Shown: piece by piece, positions 25,875 to 34,969 of the stretch
Position numbering within the stretch: the stretch's first letter is position 1
Layout: each line of letters starts with the position of its first letter
Assembly (NCBI RefSeq): GCF_001894945.1
Contig: NZ_BCXE01000022.1
Location: forward strand, 62,001 to 126,000
Reading direction: 5' to 3'
Length of the DNA stretch: 64,000 nt
From: Rhodococcus ruber NBRC 15591
GTDB lineage: Bacteria > Actinomycetota > Actinomycetes > Mycobacteriales > Mycobacteriaceae
Made by a program: the position numbers and the translations under genes
The notes under the pieces: generated by a model
Databases searched by the model: none
What the model saw: only the letters and a program-made list of their open reading frames with translations
What the model was told of the DNA's origin: nothing

Positions 25875-26591
25875 GTGGAGAACACCGAACTGACCGTCGC
25901 AATCTGGAACACCATGTGGGCCAACGCCTCCAGCCCCCGCGGGCAGCGCATCCGGCACGTGCTGCGCGAGGCGGATGCGGACCTGCTGATCGTCACCGAA
26001 GGCCAATGCGACCTGCTCCCCGACGGCGGTCATGTCGTCGACGCCGGTACCGACTGGGGCTACGACACCACCGCGCATCCGCTGCGCCGCAAGACGCTGC
26101 TGTGGTCCCGGTGGCCGCTCACCGACCTCACTTCCTTGCCCACCGGTGCCGGGGCCGGTCGCGTGCTGACCGCGAGCGCCGACTCCCCACTCGGCCCGAT
26201 CCGGGTGCTGGCGGTGTGCATCCCGTGGGCGAGCGCGCATGTGACCACCGGGCGTCGGGATGCGACGAACTGGTCCGAGCACCTCGAATGCTGCGACCAG
26301 ATCGAGAAGCTGGCGGCCCAGTTCGACCCGCGGATCCCCACGATCGTCGCCGGCGACTTCAACCAGCGGATCCCGCGGCGACGCCAACCCATCCGGGTGT
26401 TCGAGCGGCTGCTCGAAGTAATGGACCGATGGACCTTGCACACCGGCGGCGAGGTCGAGCACGGACCGTTGATCGATCACATTGCCTCCGACCTGCCCTG
26501 CACCGGTCTGCGGACCTGGGCCGGCAGTGACGAGGCCGGAAAGCTGAGTGATCACGCCGGGGTGGTCTGCACCCTGCGCGCCACCATATAG
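25875..26591 (+). CDS. Endonuclease/exonuclease/phosphatase family protein
   Basis: 238 residues of the EEP superfamily. Catalytic positions are visible: Asn in AIWNTMW, Glu in VTEGQ, Asp and Asn in AGDFNQR, and the final Asp-His in LSDHAGV. Members hydrolyse phosphodiesters in DNA, RNA or small molecules; the substrate cannot be told. GTG at 25875 is favoured as it just precedes the first beta strand; an ATG at 25821 would add 18 residues. Confidence 0.85.
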   Translation: MENTELTVAIWNTMWANASSPRGQRIRHVLREADADLLIVTEGQCDLLPDGGHVVDAGTDWGYDTTAHPLRRKTLLWSRWPLTDLTSLPTGAGAGRVLTASADSPLGPIRVLAVCIPWASAHVTTGRRDATNWSEHLECCDQIEKLAAQFDPRIPTIVAGDFNQRIPRRRQPIRVFERLLEVMDRWTLHTGGEVEHGPLIDHIASDLPCTGLRTWAGSDEAGKLSDHAGVVCTLRATI

Positions 26592-26843
26592 AGCCGCCCG
26601 ACGCGGATACCGTGCTTCCCGGTTCCTTGCGCCGCCGTACGCGTGACCGATCGCCGCAATCCGTGAACCTCAGCCGACGCGGAGAGGAATCCTCGTGCCG
26701 AATTGCAGCCTCGGACGATCGACGATTCGGCGAACCCCGCGTCATGTCCTCGCCGCCGGCGAACACGGGCAACCGCTACGGCTACGTCCGGGGTGATCTG
26801 CACGGACCGCTGCAGCCGTGCGTAGCCCAGCCGCAGGACCAGC
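26592..26843. other. Noncoding gap downstream of the EEP gene
   Basis: 252 bp between the EEP stop and the RelE remnant. A minus-strand frame continues the remnant but shows no family text. No antitoxin gene is found here. Confidence 0.4.
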
Positions 26844-27118
26844 TCAGCGGTCTCCGGGTCGGTAGATGTGGGCGCGGGGTCGACGCCGACGATCAGGAGG
26901 ACACGGTGCTCGTCGTCGACACGGAGCAGGATGCGGTAGTCGCCGCGGCGGGCGCTGCGCAGGCCCTCCAGCTCGTAACGCAGCGGCTTGCTCATCCGGT
27001 GAGGATTCTCTGCCCGCGGGCCGGAGAGGAACTCGACGACCACACGCACGATCCGTCCGGGTAGCCGGGACAGCGCTCCAGATCCGGAAGAGCCCGTACA
27101 GCGGCACCATGGGGCTAT
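26844..27118 (-). pseudogene. Frameshifted RelE/ParE-type toxin, no antitoxin
   Basis: The minus strand encodes the core of a RelE toxin: SRLPGRIVRVVVEFLSGP, then NPHRMSKPLRYELEGL, SARRGDYRILLRVDDEH and VLLIVGVD. The expected C-terminus (RAHIYRPGDR and stop at 26844) is in another frame, and the expected N-terminal strand (LFRIWS) is in a third, so at least two frameshifts have occurred. No antitoxin lies on either side; the upstream side is occupied by the monooxygenase gene on the other strand. Confidence 0.75.
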
Positions 27119-28764
27119 GGACATCGCGCCCGAACCCGCCGATCCCGGGTCGGGAAGTAGATGCCGTGGTGGTCGGGGCCGGGTTCGGTGGGCTGTACAT
27201 GGTGCACCGGCTGCGGGAGATGGGACTGACGGTGCAGGGCTACGAGTCCGCTCCGGACGTAGGGGGAACGTGGTGCTGGAACGGCTACCCGGGCGCGCGG
27301 ACCGACTGCGAGGGGTACTACTACTGCTACTCGTTCGACCCGGAGATGCTGCAGCAGTGGAACTGGACGGAGCGGTATCCCACCCAGCCGGAGATGCGGG
27401 CCTACTTCGGGTACGTGGCCGACAAATTGGATCTGCGGCGCAGTTACCGGTTCGGGACTCGCGTCGAGGCGGCGGTGTTCGACGAGGACTCCGGGCGGTG
27501 GCAGGTGCGCACCGAGGCCGGTGAGCGGACCTCGGCGACGTACCTGATCACCGCCGTGGGAATCCTCTCGGCCCCGAACCTGCCGAACTTTCCCGGCGTC
27601 GAGTCCTTCGAGGGGCAGTGGTACCACACCGCGTACTGGCCCGAGGAGGGCGTGGACCTGGCCGGCAAGCGAGTCGGGATCATCGGCACCGGCTCGACCG
27701 GAGTGCAGGCCATCCCGCTGCTGGCCGAACAGGCCGAGCACCTGACCGTGTTCCAGCGGACCCCGAACTATGTGATCCCCGCCCGCAACCGGCCCGTCTC
27801 ACAGCAGGAGATGGACGAGGTCAAGGCGCGTTACGACGAGGTATGGGCCAAGGTGCGCCGGCACTGGTTCTCGTTCCCGTTCGACATGGCCAACCTGCTC
27901 GCGGGCTCGACGGACGAGGCCGAGCGCACCCGGATCTACGAGCAGGGCTGGGCAAACGGCGGATTCCCGTTCCTGTTCACCTTCGACGATCTGCTGTTCG
28001 ATCCCGTCGCGAACGAGTCGGCAGCCGAGTTCGTGCGCACCAAGATCCGTGCCGCGGTCGAGGACCCGGCCATGGCCGAGTTGCTGTGCCCGCGCTACCC
28101 CTTCGGCGCCAAGCGTCCGCCGTCGGGCACGGGCTACTACGAGACGTTCAACCGAGACAACGTAGCCCTGGTCGACGTGGCCACCAACGCGATCGCCGAG
28201 ATCACCCCCCGCGGAGTCCGGTTGGCCGACGGCACCGAACACGAGGTCGACGTGCTGTTCTTCGCCACCGGCTTCGACGCCTCCACCGGAGCACTGACCC
28301 GAATGAACATCGTCGGCCGCGACGGACGCGTTCTCGCCGACAAGTGGGCCCCCGGCCCGAGCACTCACCTGGGTATCGGTACGCACGGCTTCCCGAACAT
28401 GTTCATGATCACCGGACCGCAGAGCCCGTTCACCAACATCCCCCCGTGTGCGCAGAACACTGCCGACTGGATCGCCGAGGCCATCGCCCACCTCCGCCGC
28501 GAAGGCGCGACCCGCATGGAAGCCACCGAGGCAGCCGAGCAGGCCTGGACCGAACAGATCACCGCCATCGCCGAACAAACCCTGCTCACCGCCGGTAAGG
28601 ACGTGCACTCCTGGTTCACCGGCACCAACGTCGACGGCAAGGCCGCCGTCATCAACGTCTTCTTCGGCGGCGCCGACAAGTACATGGACATCTGCGAGCA
28701 GGTCGCCGCAGACAACTACTCCGGCTTCGAGATCACCACCACCGAGCCCGCCTACGCCCACTAA
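27109..28764 (+). CDS. Baeyer-Villiger monooxygenase
   Basis: 551 residues of the cyclohexanone/steroid monooxygenase type. FAD motif GAGFGGLYMVHRL at about 24, the full fingerprint FEGQWYHTAYWP at about 167, NADPH motif GTGSTGVQ at about 195, and the second Rossmann close ATGFD. It inserts oxygen next to a ketone, giving an ester or lactone. ATG at 27109 is the first start in frame; no strong ribosome site is seen. The gene leads an operon with an esterase, an acyl-CoA dehydrogenase and an SDR, which suggests breakdown of a cyclic or long-chain ketone. Confidence 0.93.
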   Translation: MGLWTSRPNPPIPGREVDAVVVGAGFGGLYMVHRLREMGLTVQGYESAPDVGGTWCWNGYPGARTDCEGYYYCYSFDPEMLQQWNWTERYPTQPEMRAYFGYVADKLDLRRSYRFGTRVEAAVFDEDSGRWQVRTEAGERTSATYLITAVGILSAPNLPNFPGVESFEGQWYHTAYWPEEGVDLAGKRVGIIGTGSTGVQAIPLLAEQAEHLTVFQRTPNYVIPARNRPVSQQEMDEVKARYDEVWAKVRRHWFSFPFDMANLLAGSTDEAERTRIYEQGWANGGFPFLFTFDDLLFDPVANESAAEFVRTKIRAAVEDPAMAELLCPRYPFGAKRPPSGTGYYETFNRDNVALVDVATNAIAEITPRGVRLADGTEHEVDVLFFATGFDASTGALTRMNIVGRDGRVLADKWAPGPSTHLGIGTHGFPNMFMITGPQSPFTNIPPCAQNTADWIAEAIAHLRREGATRMEATEAAEQAWTEQITAIAEQTLLTAGKDVHSWFTGTNVDGKAAVINVFFGGADKYMDICEQVAADNYSGFEITTTEPAYAH

Positions 28765-28793
28765 CCCATCTCTAGTAATCAGGAGTACCGACG

Positions 28794-29705
28794 ATGACGA
28801 ACGACGTGCGCACCGACGCTCTGCGCGATCTCTACGGAAGCTGGGCCAAGCGGGCCGCCGACAACCCCGACATGGACCTTGCCACCATGCGCGACATCTA
28901 CGAGGAAGCGCATCTTCTGGCGACCGAACCCGAGGACGTCACCTACCGCGAGGTCGACGCAGATGGCGTCAGCGCGATGTGGATCGTTCCTGCGGGCGCA
29001 CCCGACAACGCCGCCATCATCTATACCCACGGGGGCGGATGTTCGGTGATGTCGATGCACAGTCACCGCAAACTCGCCGGCCACCTGGCCAAGGCGGCCG
29101 GTGTGAAAGTGCTGAACGTCGATTACCGCCGCGCACCCGAATACCCGTACCCCACCCAACTCGACGAGGCACAGAAGGTCTACCGGTGGCTGCTTGCCCA
29201 AGGGATCGAGCCGACACGCATCGCCACAGCAGGGGACTCGGCCGGCGGCAATCTCGCCACCACCCTTGTCCTGGCTCTGCGCGATGCCGGTGAACGCCTT
29301 CCGGCCGCGATTGTCGCGTTCTCGCCCTGGTACGACCTGGAACACAGGGGCACCACCCTCGAAACCAATGCCGGCACCGACGCTCTCATCGACCGGGCCG
29401 TCGTGGAGATGATGGCCCAGATGTTCCTCGGCGAGAACGGGTCACCCACCGATCCGTTGACCAACCCCCTCTACGCCGATCCCGCCGGTCTGCCGCCGAT
29501 GTACCTGACCGCCGGCGGCTACGAAACGCTTCGGGACAACGCGGAACGCTTCACCGATCTGGCACGCGGCGCAGGGGTGGAGGTGACTCTGGAGATCACA
29601 CCGGAAATGCAGCACGTCTTCCAGTTCATGGCTGGACGGTCTCCGGAAGCCGACGCGTCCATCGCGACGGCAGGCGCCTTCGTCCGTCGACACCTCGACC
29701 TCTGA
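28794..29705 (+). CDS. Alpha/beta hydrolase, hormone-sensitive-lipase family
   Basis: 303 residues. Oxyanion motif [10 protein letters not shown], nucleophile in GDSAGGN, acid in the [10 protein letters not shown] region and His in EMQHVFQF mark a family IV esterase. Placed 29 bp after the Baeyer-Villiger enzyme, with AGGAG upstream, it most likely hydrolyses the ester or lactone made by that enzyme. Confidence 0.92.
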   Translation: MTNDVRTDALRDLYGSWAKRAADNPDMDLATMRDIYEEAHLLATEPEDVTYREVDADGVSAMWIVPAGAPDNAAIIYTHGGGCSVMSMHSHRKLAGHLAKAAGVKVLNVDYRRAPEYPYPTQLDEAQKVYRWLLAQGIEPTRIATAGDSAGGNLATTLVLALRDAGERLPAAIVAFSPWYDLEHRGTTLETNAGTDALIDRAVVEMMAQMFLGENGSPTDPLTNPLYADPAGLPPMYLTAGGYETLRDNAERFTDLARGAGVEVTLEITPEMQHVFQFMAGRSPEADASIATAGAFVRRHLDL

Positions 29706-29820
29706 TTCATCAGCGACATCTCACACACCTACCTGTGGCCGGCGGGGGTCCGATATCGATTCGGACCCTGCCGGCCGCAGGTGCGGCCTCCGTGGTCGCC
29801 GCAGCCAGACAGGAGCCCCG

Positions 29821-31080
29821 GTGAGCGTCTTCGAACTCTCCGAACGCACTCAGCACTACCGAGCCGAACTGCTCGACTTCATGGACTCGCACATCTACCC
29901 CGCCGAGTCCGTCTACGACCGGCAGATGTGTGAGTCCGGAGATCCTCACTTCCAACCCCCGATCCTCGAAGAACTCAAAGACGAGGCACGGCGGCGCGGA
30001 CTGTGGAACCTGTTCCATCCGCATCCGGAATGGGGACCAGGATTGACCAACCTGGAGTATGCACCCCTCGCCGAAATCATGGGTCGCAGCCACATCGCAT
30101 CGGAGGCCTGCAACTGCAGTGCACCGGACACGGGAAACATGGAGGTGCTCACACTCTTCGGCACCGACGAGCACAAGCGGACATACCTCGAACCGTTGCT
30201 GGCCGGGGAAATCCGCTCCGCCTTTGCCATGACCGAACCCGCAGTTGCCAGCTCGGACGCGACCAACATCGAACTCCGGATGGAACGCGACGGTGACGTC
30301 TATGTGCTGAACGGCCGCAAGTGGTTCGCCTCCAACGCCATGCACCAGAACTGCCGCGTGCTGATCGTGATGGGAAAGACCGATCCGTCCGCGCCACCGC
30401 ACCGGCAACAGTCGATGATGGTGGTGCCGATCGACGCCGAGGGTGTCACCGTGGTGCGTAACCTCCCGGTCTTCGGTTATGTCGACCGCGAGGGCCACGC
30501 CGAGGTGCTCTTCGACAACGTCCGCGTACCGAAGGAAGACCTCCTCGCCGGGGAAGGAGAGGGCTTTGCGATCAGCCAAGCGCGACTGGGCCCCGGACGA
30601 ATTCACCATTGCATGCGTGCAATCGGAATGGCCGAACGAGCACTGGAGTTGATGTGTACCCGGGCGCTCACGCGCACGACCTTCGGAGAACCACTCGGCG
30701 AACGTGCCAACATTCAGGACTGGATCGCCGAGGCTCGCATCGACATCGAAATGGTCCGTCTGCTCACCTTGAAGGCGGCTCACATGATGGACACCGTCGG
30801 CAACAAACAGGCCCGAACCGAGATCGCCGCGATCAAAGTGGCCGCGCCCCGCATCGCCCTGAAAATCGTCGACCGTGCCATCCAGGTGCACGGCGGCGCC
30901 GGTGTCACCGACGATTTTCCGCTGGCCATGGCGTACGCCCACCTGCGCACACTCCGGATCGCCGACGGGCCCGACGAGGTCCACCTGCGTGCCATTGCCA
31001 AGGGAGAACTGAAGAAGTACAGGTCCGCCAGCCGGGAAGCGGTAAGGCCCGACACTGCGAAGGTCGCGGTCGTCCGATGA
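29821..31080 (+). CDS. Acyl-CoA dehydrogenase
   Basis: 419 residues with the acyl-CoA dehydrogenase signatures: [40 protein letters not shown] and the C-terminal [15 protein letters not shown]. It is of the long FadE kind that also includes ACAD10/11-like enzymes. FAD-dependent oxidation of an acyl-CoA is expected after activation of the acid released upstream. GTG start with CAGGAG. Overlaps the next gene by 4 bp. Confidence 0.92.
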   Translation: MSVFELSERTQHYRAELLDFMDSHIYPAESVYDRQMCESGDPHFQPPILEELKDEARRRGLWNLFHPHPEWGPGLTNLEYAPLAEIMGRSHIASEACNCSAPDTGNMEVLTLFGTDEHKRTYLEPLLAGEIRSAFAMTEPAVASSDATNIELRMERDGDVYVLNGRKWFASNAMHQNCRVLIVMGKTDPSAPPHRQQSMMVVPIDAEGVTVVRNLPVFGYVDREGHAEVLFDNVRVPKEDLLAGEGEGFAISQARLGPGRIHHCMRAIGMAERALELMCTRALTRTTFGEPLGERANIQDWIAEARIDIEMVRLLTLKAAHMMDTVGNKQARTEIAAIKVAAPRIALKIVDRAIQVHGGAGVTDDFPLAMAYAHLRTLRIADGPDEVHLRAIAKGELKKYRSASREAVRPDTAKVAVVR

Positions 31081-31841
31081 GCCCATACGAGTTGAAAGGA
31101 CGCACCGCGCTCGTCGTCGGTGCCTCCCGTGGCATCGGATTGGCCACAGCGCAGGCGTTCGCTGCCGCCGGCGCCGACGTCGTACTCACATCCCGCTCCG
31201 CTCAGTCCGCTGACGCCGCTGCTGCAGAGGTCGGGGGGACGGCGATCGGGGTAGGCGTGCACGCCGTCGACGAAGACGGTGCCCGGCGGTGCATCGACGA
31301 CGTCATCGAGCGATTCGGCGGTCTCGACATCCTGGTGAACAATGCCGGCACGAATCCCGCCTACGGCCGGATGACAGAACAGGATCATGGGCGATTCTCG
31401 AAGACGTTCGACGTCAATCTCTGGGCACCGTTGCTGTGGAGCGGTCTCGCCGCGAAAGCATGGATGGCGGACAACGGTGGCGCGATCGTGAACACCGCCT
31501 CGATCGGAGGCATGGTCGCCGAGAGGGGAATCGGCGTGTACAACGCCTCGAAGGCAGCATTGATCCATCTCACCAAGCAGCTCGCAATGGAACTCGCACC
31601 GGCGATCCGCGTCAACGCCGTGGCGCCAGGAGTGGTGCGCACCAAGCTCGCCGAAGCGCTATGGGCGGAACAGGAACAATCGGTGGCCGCGGCCACCCCA
31701 CTCGGAAGGATCGGTGAGCCGGACGACGTCGCATCGGCGATCCTGTTCCTCGCCTCCGACGGTGCCCGCTGGATCACGGGCGAGACACTGGTCGTCGACG
31801 GTGGTCAACTCCTCGGAGATGCAAGGAACTTTGCAGGATAG
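31077..31841 (+). CDS. Short-chain dehydrogenase/reductase
   Basis: 254 residues, classical SDR: GASRGIG cofactor loop, NNAG, catalytic Ser in NTASIGG and YNASK, and the C-terminal VDGGQ. ATG overlaps the previous TGA. It probably oxidises the alcohol from ester cleavage or acts at a beta-oxidation step. Last complete gene of the monooxygenase operon; a foreign gene stump follows 17 bp later. Confidence 0.92.
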   Translation: MSPYELKGRTALVVGASRGIGLATAQAFAAAGADVVLTSRSAQSADAAAAEVGGTAIGVGVHAVDEDGARRCIDDVIERFGGLDILVNNAGTNPAYGRMTEQDHGRFSKTFDVNLWAPLLWSGLAAKAWMADNGGAIVNTASIGGMVAERGIGVYNASKAALIHLTKQLAMELAPAIRVNAVAPGVVRTKLAEALWAEQEQSVAAATPLGRIGEPDDVASAILFLASDGARWITGETLVVDGGQLLGDARNFAG

Positions 31842-31858
31842 ACCGCGGCCTCGACGGT

Positions 31859-32146
31859 GTGCCGGATGTCATCCGGTGGGACCCGGACCGACGGGCACTA
31901 CTGCGTGCCGACCTCGATGCCGCGTTCCTCCACCTGTACGGGCTAACACGTACCGAAGCCGAGCATGTACTCGACTCGTTCCCGGTCGTCCGCAAGTCCG
32001 AGGAACGAGACTTCGGCGAGCACCGCACCCGACGGCTTGTCCTCGCCGCCTACGACCGCATGACCGCAGCCATTGGCGCCGGCGGCCAGGGGTGGACCTC
32101 TTCGACCGAACAGCCCGCAGGAGAAGGCAAGAGGCACAGTCAGTAA
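31859..32146 (+). pseudogene. C-terminal stump of a large DNA methyltransferase
   Basis: 95 codons reading WDPDRRALLRADLDAAF, YGLTRTEAEHVLDSFPVV and ERDFGEHRTRRLVLAAYDRM. This is the C-terminal end seen in large Eco57I/PglX-like adenine methyltransferases of restriction and BREX-type systems, which normally exceed 900 residues. The catalytic NPPY part is absent, and the frame opens at the end of the SDR gene. It marks a rearrangement junction, likely the relic of a defence island. Confidence 0.65.
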
Positions 32147-32237
32147 CCTGCTGGGTCGCTCAGGCGACGTCATCACCGTCGACGTGCCACCACGACCGTC
32201 CCAGTTCCTTGGTATTGAGACAGCCCATGCTCACGCG

Positions 32238-32242
32238 TCGAA
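32238..32242. repeat. Left target-site duplication TCGAA
   Basis: TCGAA directly precedes the left end TGT at 32243 and is repeated directly after the right end at 46322-46326. Five bp is the duplication size of Tn7/Tn402-type elements. Confidence 0.85.
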
Positions 32243-32370
32243 TGTGATTGTTCGAAGTCGTGTTCAGTGCTGACCTGCGGGTTCGGTTCTGGTTGAAGAG
32301 GAGTTCGATCATCGGCGTGTCTCGAACTCCGGTTCAGTAGCGTGCTTTTCGCTCGTACTCGTCTTCAGTG
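32243..32370. repeat. Left end: terminal inverted repeat and three TniA sites
   Basis: The terminal repeat is 32243-32269. Its core (8 bp, five free bases, TCAGTG) recurs inside as CTCGAACT-N5-TCAGTA at 32321-32339 and CTCGTACT-N5-TCAGTG at 32352-32370, the last just before tniA. These are probable transposase-binding sites arranged as in Tn7 and Tn402. Confidence 0.85.
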
Positions 32371-32381
32371 AGGGACAAGGG

Positions 32382-34061
32382 ATGGCCGGGGATTCGTCGG
32401 TGGCTGACCGCGGTGTGCTGACCGCGGAGGAAGCCCGCTGGCAGGTGGCGGTGCAGCGGGCAGAGGTGATCGGCCGTCTCGCGCAATTGGATCGGGTGAG
32501 CGTGGCCGCTGCCGATGAGGCCGCCGTGGAGTTGGGGGTGACGCAGCGGCAGGTATATGCGCTGGTGAAACGGTGGCGGGCTGGTGATGGGGTGGCCTCG
32601 GATCTGCTGCCGCGCCGTTCGTCGGGTGGCCGGGGTGGTGAGCGGCTGCCGGCGGAGGTGGAGGAGATTGTGCGTTCGGTGCTGCGGGCGCGGTATCTGG
32701 CCCGGCAGCGGCGGTCGGTGGCGGTGATCTGCCGGGAGATCGATCGGGAGTGCAAGGTGCGGGGGCTGCGGCCACCGTCGCGGTCGGCGGTGCAGCGCCG
32801 GATCGGCAGGCTGGATCCGGTGAAGACCGTGACCGCGCGGGAGGGCCAGGGGGCGGCCCGGTCCCGCAGGCCCGCCGGCGGGGTGGCGCCGCCGGTGACG
32901 GGGGTGTTGGAGCGGGTGCAGATCGATCACACTCCGGCGGATGTGATCGTGGTCGACGAGCATCACCGGCTGCCGATCGGGCGGCCGTATGTGACGGCGG
33001 CGATCGACGAGGCCACCAAGTGCGTGCCTGGGTTCGTGCTCACGCTGGAGGCACCGTCGGCGATCTCGGTGGGACTGTGTTTGGCGCACATGGCGATCGA
33101 CAAACGCGCGTGGCTGGAACGCATCGGAGTTCAGGCGGCGGTGTGGCCGATGAGCGGCAAACCCCTTCAGCTGTATACCGACAACGCGACGGAGTTCAAG
33201 AGCGAGGCCCTGCGCCGGGGTTGTGACCAGCACGGCATCGCGATCGGCTACCGCCCGCCGGGTGCCCCGCATTACGGCGGGATCGTGGAACGGCTGGTCG
33301 GGACGATGATGCGGATGGTCCACGAATTGCCGGGTACGACGTTTTCCGACATTCGCGAGCGCGGCGACTACGACAGCGACGCGAAAGCCGTTCTCACCCT
33401 TGCCGAGTTGCAACGCTGGATGGCCCTGGCCGTGGCCTGCTACCACGGCGAACCCCATGACGGTTTGGGCGGGCGGACCCCGGGCGGAGTGTGGGCGGAG
33501 AAGGTGGCTGCCCACGGTGCGCCACCGACGGTGACGAACGAGACGGCGTTTCTGGTCGATTTCCTGCCGGTGGAACGGAGAGCGTTGCGGCGCACCGGGT
33601 TTGTGCTCGATCACGTGCAGTACTACAGCGACGCTTTGAAGCCGTTGATCGCGCGGCGCGAGCAGCTGGGGAAGGTGGTGTTGCGGCGCGACCCGCGCGA
33701 TATCTCCCGGATCTGGGCGCTGCACCCGGAGACCGGCGAGTATCTGGAGGTGCCGTACCGGACGTGGTCGCGGCCGGCGATCAGCCTGTGGGAGCAGCGC
33801 GCGGCGGTGGCCCGTTTGCGGGAGCAGGGCCGCGCCGAGATCGACGAGAACGCGCTGTTCGCGATGGTCGAACAGATGCGCCACATCACCGAGAACGCGA
33901 CCGCGACAAGCCGGCGAGCGCGCCGCAACACCGAACGCCGCAACGCGGTCCCGGCACGCAGCAGGGCCCAAACCCTGCCGCCGGCACCACCACCGTCACC
34001 GGCGGGATCGGGTGCTGGACCGGTGGCGGTGGCACCGTTCGAGGTGATCGAGCAGTGGTGA
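32382..34061 (+). CDS. tniA: TniA/TnsB-like DDE transposase
   Basis: 559 residues. N-terminal helix-turn-helix modules (EAAVELGVTQRQVYALVKRW) bind the ends; the integrase catalytic core has Asp in QIDHTP (about 182), Asp in YTDNATEF (about 267) and Glu in GGIVERLVG (about 303), a DD35E spacing; a Mu-type beta-barrel and a C-terminal tail that should contact TniB follow. It cuts and joins the 3' ends of the element. ATG at 32382 with AGGGACAAGGG upstream. First gene of the tni operon; TniB overlaps by 4 bp. Confidence 0.95.
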   Translation: MAGDSSVADRGVLTAEEARWQVAVQRAEVIGRLAQLDRVSVAAADEAAVELGVTQRQVYALVKRWRAGDGVASDLLPRRSSGGRGGERLPAEVEEIVRSVLRARYLARQRRSVAVICREIDRECKVRGLRPPSRSAVQRRIGRLDPVKTVTAREGQGAARSRRPAGGVAPPVTGVLERVQIDHTPADVIVVDEHHRLPIGRPYVTAAIDEATKCVPGFVLTLEAPSAISVGLCLAHMAIDKRAWLERIGVQAAVWPMSGKPLQLYTDNATEFKSEALRRGCDQHGIAIGYRPPGAPHYGGIVERLVGTMMRMVHELPGTTFSDIRERGDYDSDAKAVLTLAELQRWMALAVACYHGEPHDGLGGRTPGGVWAEKVAAHGAPPTVTNETAFLVDFLPVERRALRRTGFVLDHVQYYSDALKPLIARREQLGKVVLRRDPRDISRIWALHPETGEYLEVPYRTWSRPAISLWEQRAAVARLREQGRAEIDENALFAMVEQMRHITENATATSRRARRNTERRNAVPARSRAQTLPPAPPPSPAGSGAGPVAVAPFEVIEQW

Positions 34062-34969
34062 GCATCGGTGAACCCCTCGACCTGTCGCATCTGCATCCGT
34101 CGGCGCAGCGCCCGGCGATGCTGCCGGATGCCGAGCGGATCCAGTACGTGCGGGCGGATCGGTGGATCGGCTACACCCGCGCGACCGAGGCCCTGGCCGT
34201 GCTGGAGGGCCTGCTCACGATGCCTGGTAAGCAGCGGATGCCGAACTTGCTGCTCATCGGTGCGACGAACAACGGCAAGTCGATGATCATCGAGAAGTTC
34301 CGCCGCGACCACCCGCCGGTCTCACACGCCGATCGGGAGGAGATCCCGGTGCTGACCATGCAGATGCCCTCGGAGCCGTCGGTGTCGCGGTTTTATGTCG
34401 CGGCGCTGGCCGCGCTCGGCGCGCCGATCCGGCCGAGGGCACCGCGGCTGGCCGAGCTGGAACAGCTGGTGTTGCGCCTGCTGCGGACCTGTGGTGTGCG
34501 GGTGCTGGTGATCGATGAACTGCACAATGTGCTCGCCGGGCGGGGAGACTCGCGCCGGGAGTTTTTGAACGTGCTGCGGTTTCTGGGCAACGAGTTGCGG
34601 ATTCCGCTGGTGGGTGTCGGTACTCGGGACGCCTATTTGGCGATCCGTTCCGATCCGCAGCTGGAGAACCGTTTCGCGCCGTTCACGCTGCCGTTGTGGG
34701 AGCCCGGCGACGAGGCGTGCGCGTTGCTGGCGAGTTTCGCGGCGTCGTTCCCGCTGCGCCGGTCCTCGCCGATCGCGACTGAGGAGATGGCGTCGTACCT
34801 GCTCACCCGGTGTGAGGGCACGATTGGGGAGCTGACCGCGCTGCTGTCGGATGCGGCGATCGCGGCGATCGAGTCCGGGGAGGAGACCATCAACCAGCGA
34901 ACCCTGCTGCTCGCGTCGTATGCGGGGCCGACCGAGCGGCGGCGGATGTTCGAACGCGAGCTGGCGTGA
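34058..34969 (+). CDS. tniB: TniB/TnsC-like AAA+ ATPase
   Basis: 303 residues. Walker A GATNNGKS at about 68-75, Walker B VLVIDELHN at about 150, sensor and arginine-finger region GVGTRDAY to ENRFAP. TniB polymerises on target DNA and links the target selector TniQ to the transposase TniA. GTG overlaps the tniA stop (GTGA). Confidence 0.95.
   Translation: MSIGEPLDLSHLHPSAQRPAMLPDAERIQYVRADRWIGYTRATEALAVLEGLLTMPGKQRMPNLLLIGATNNGKSMIIEKFRRDHPPVSHADREEIPVLTMQMPSEPSVSRFYVAALAALGAPIRPRAPRLAELEQLVLRLLRTCGVRVLVIDELHNVLAGRGDSRREFLNVLRFLGNELRIPLVGVGTRDAYLAIRSDPQLENRFAPFTLPLWEPGDEACALLASFAASFPLRRSSPIATEEMASYLLTRCEGTIGELTALLSDAAIAAIESGEETINQRTLLLASYAGPTERRRMFERELA

Noticed and set aside
26612..27064. 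Plus-strand frame of 150 codons before the monooxygenase
   Set aside because: It is antisense to the RelE remnant, whose family motifs are unmistakable.
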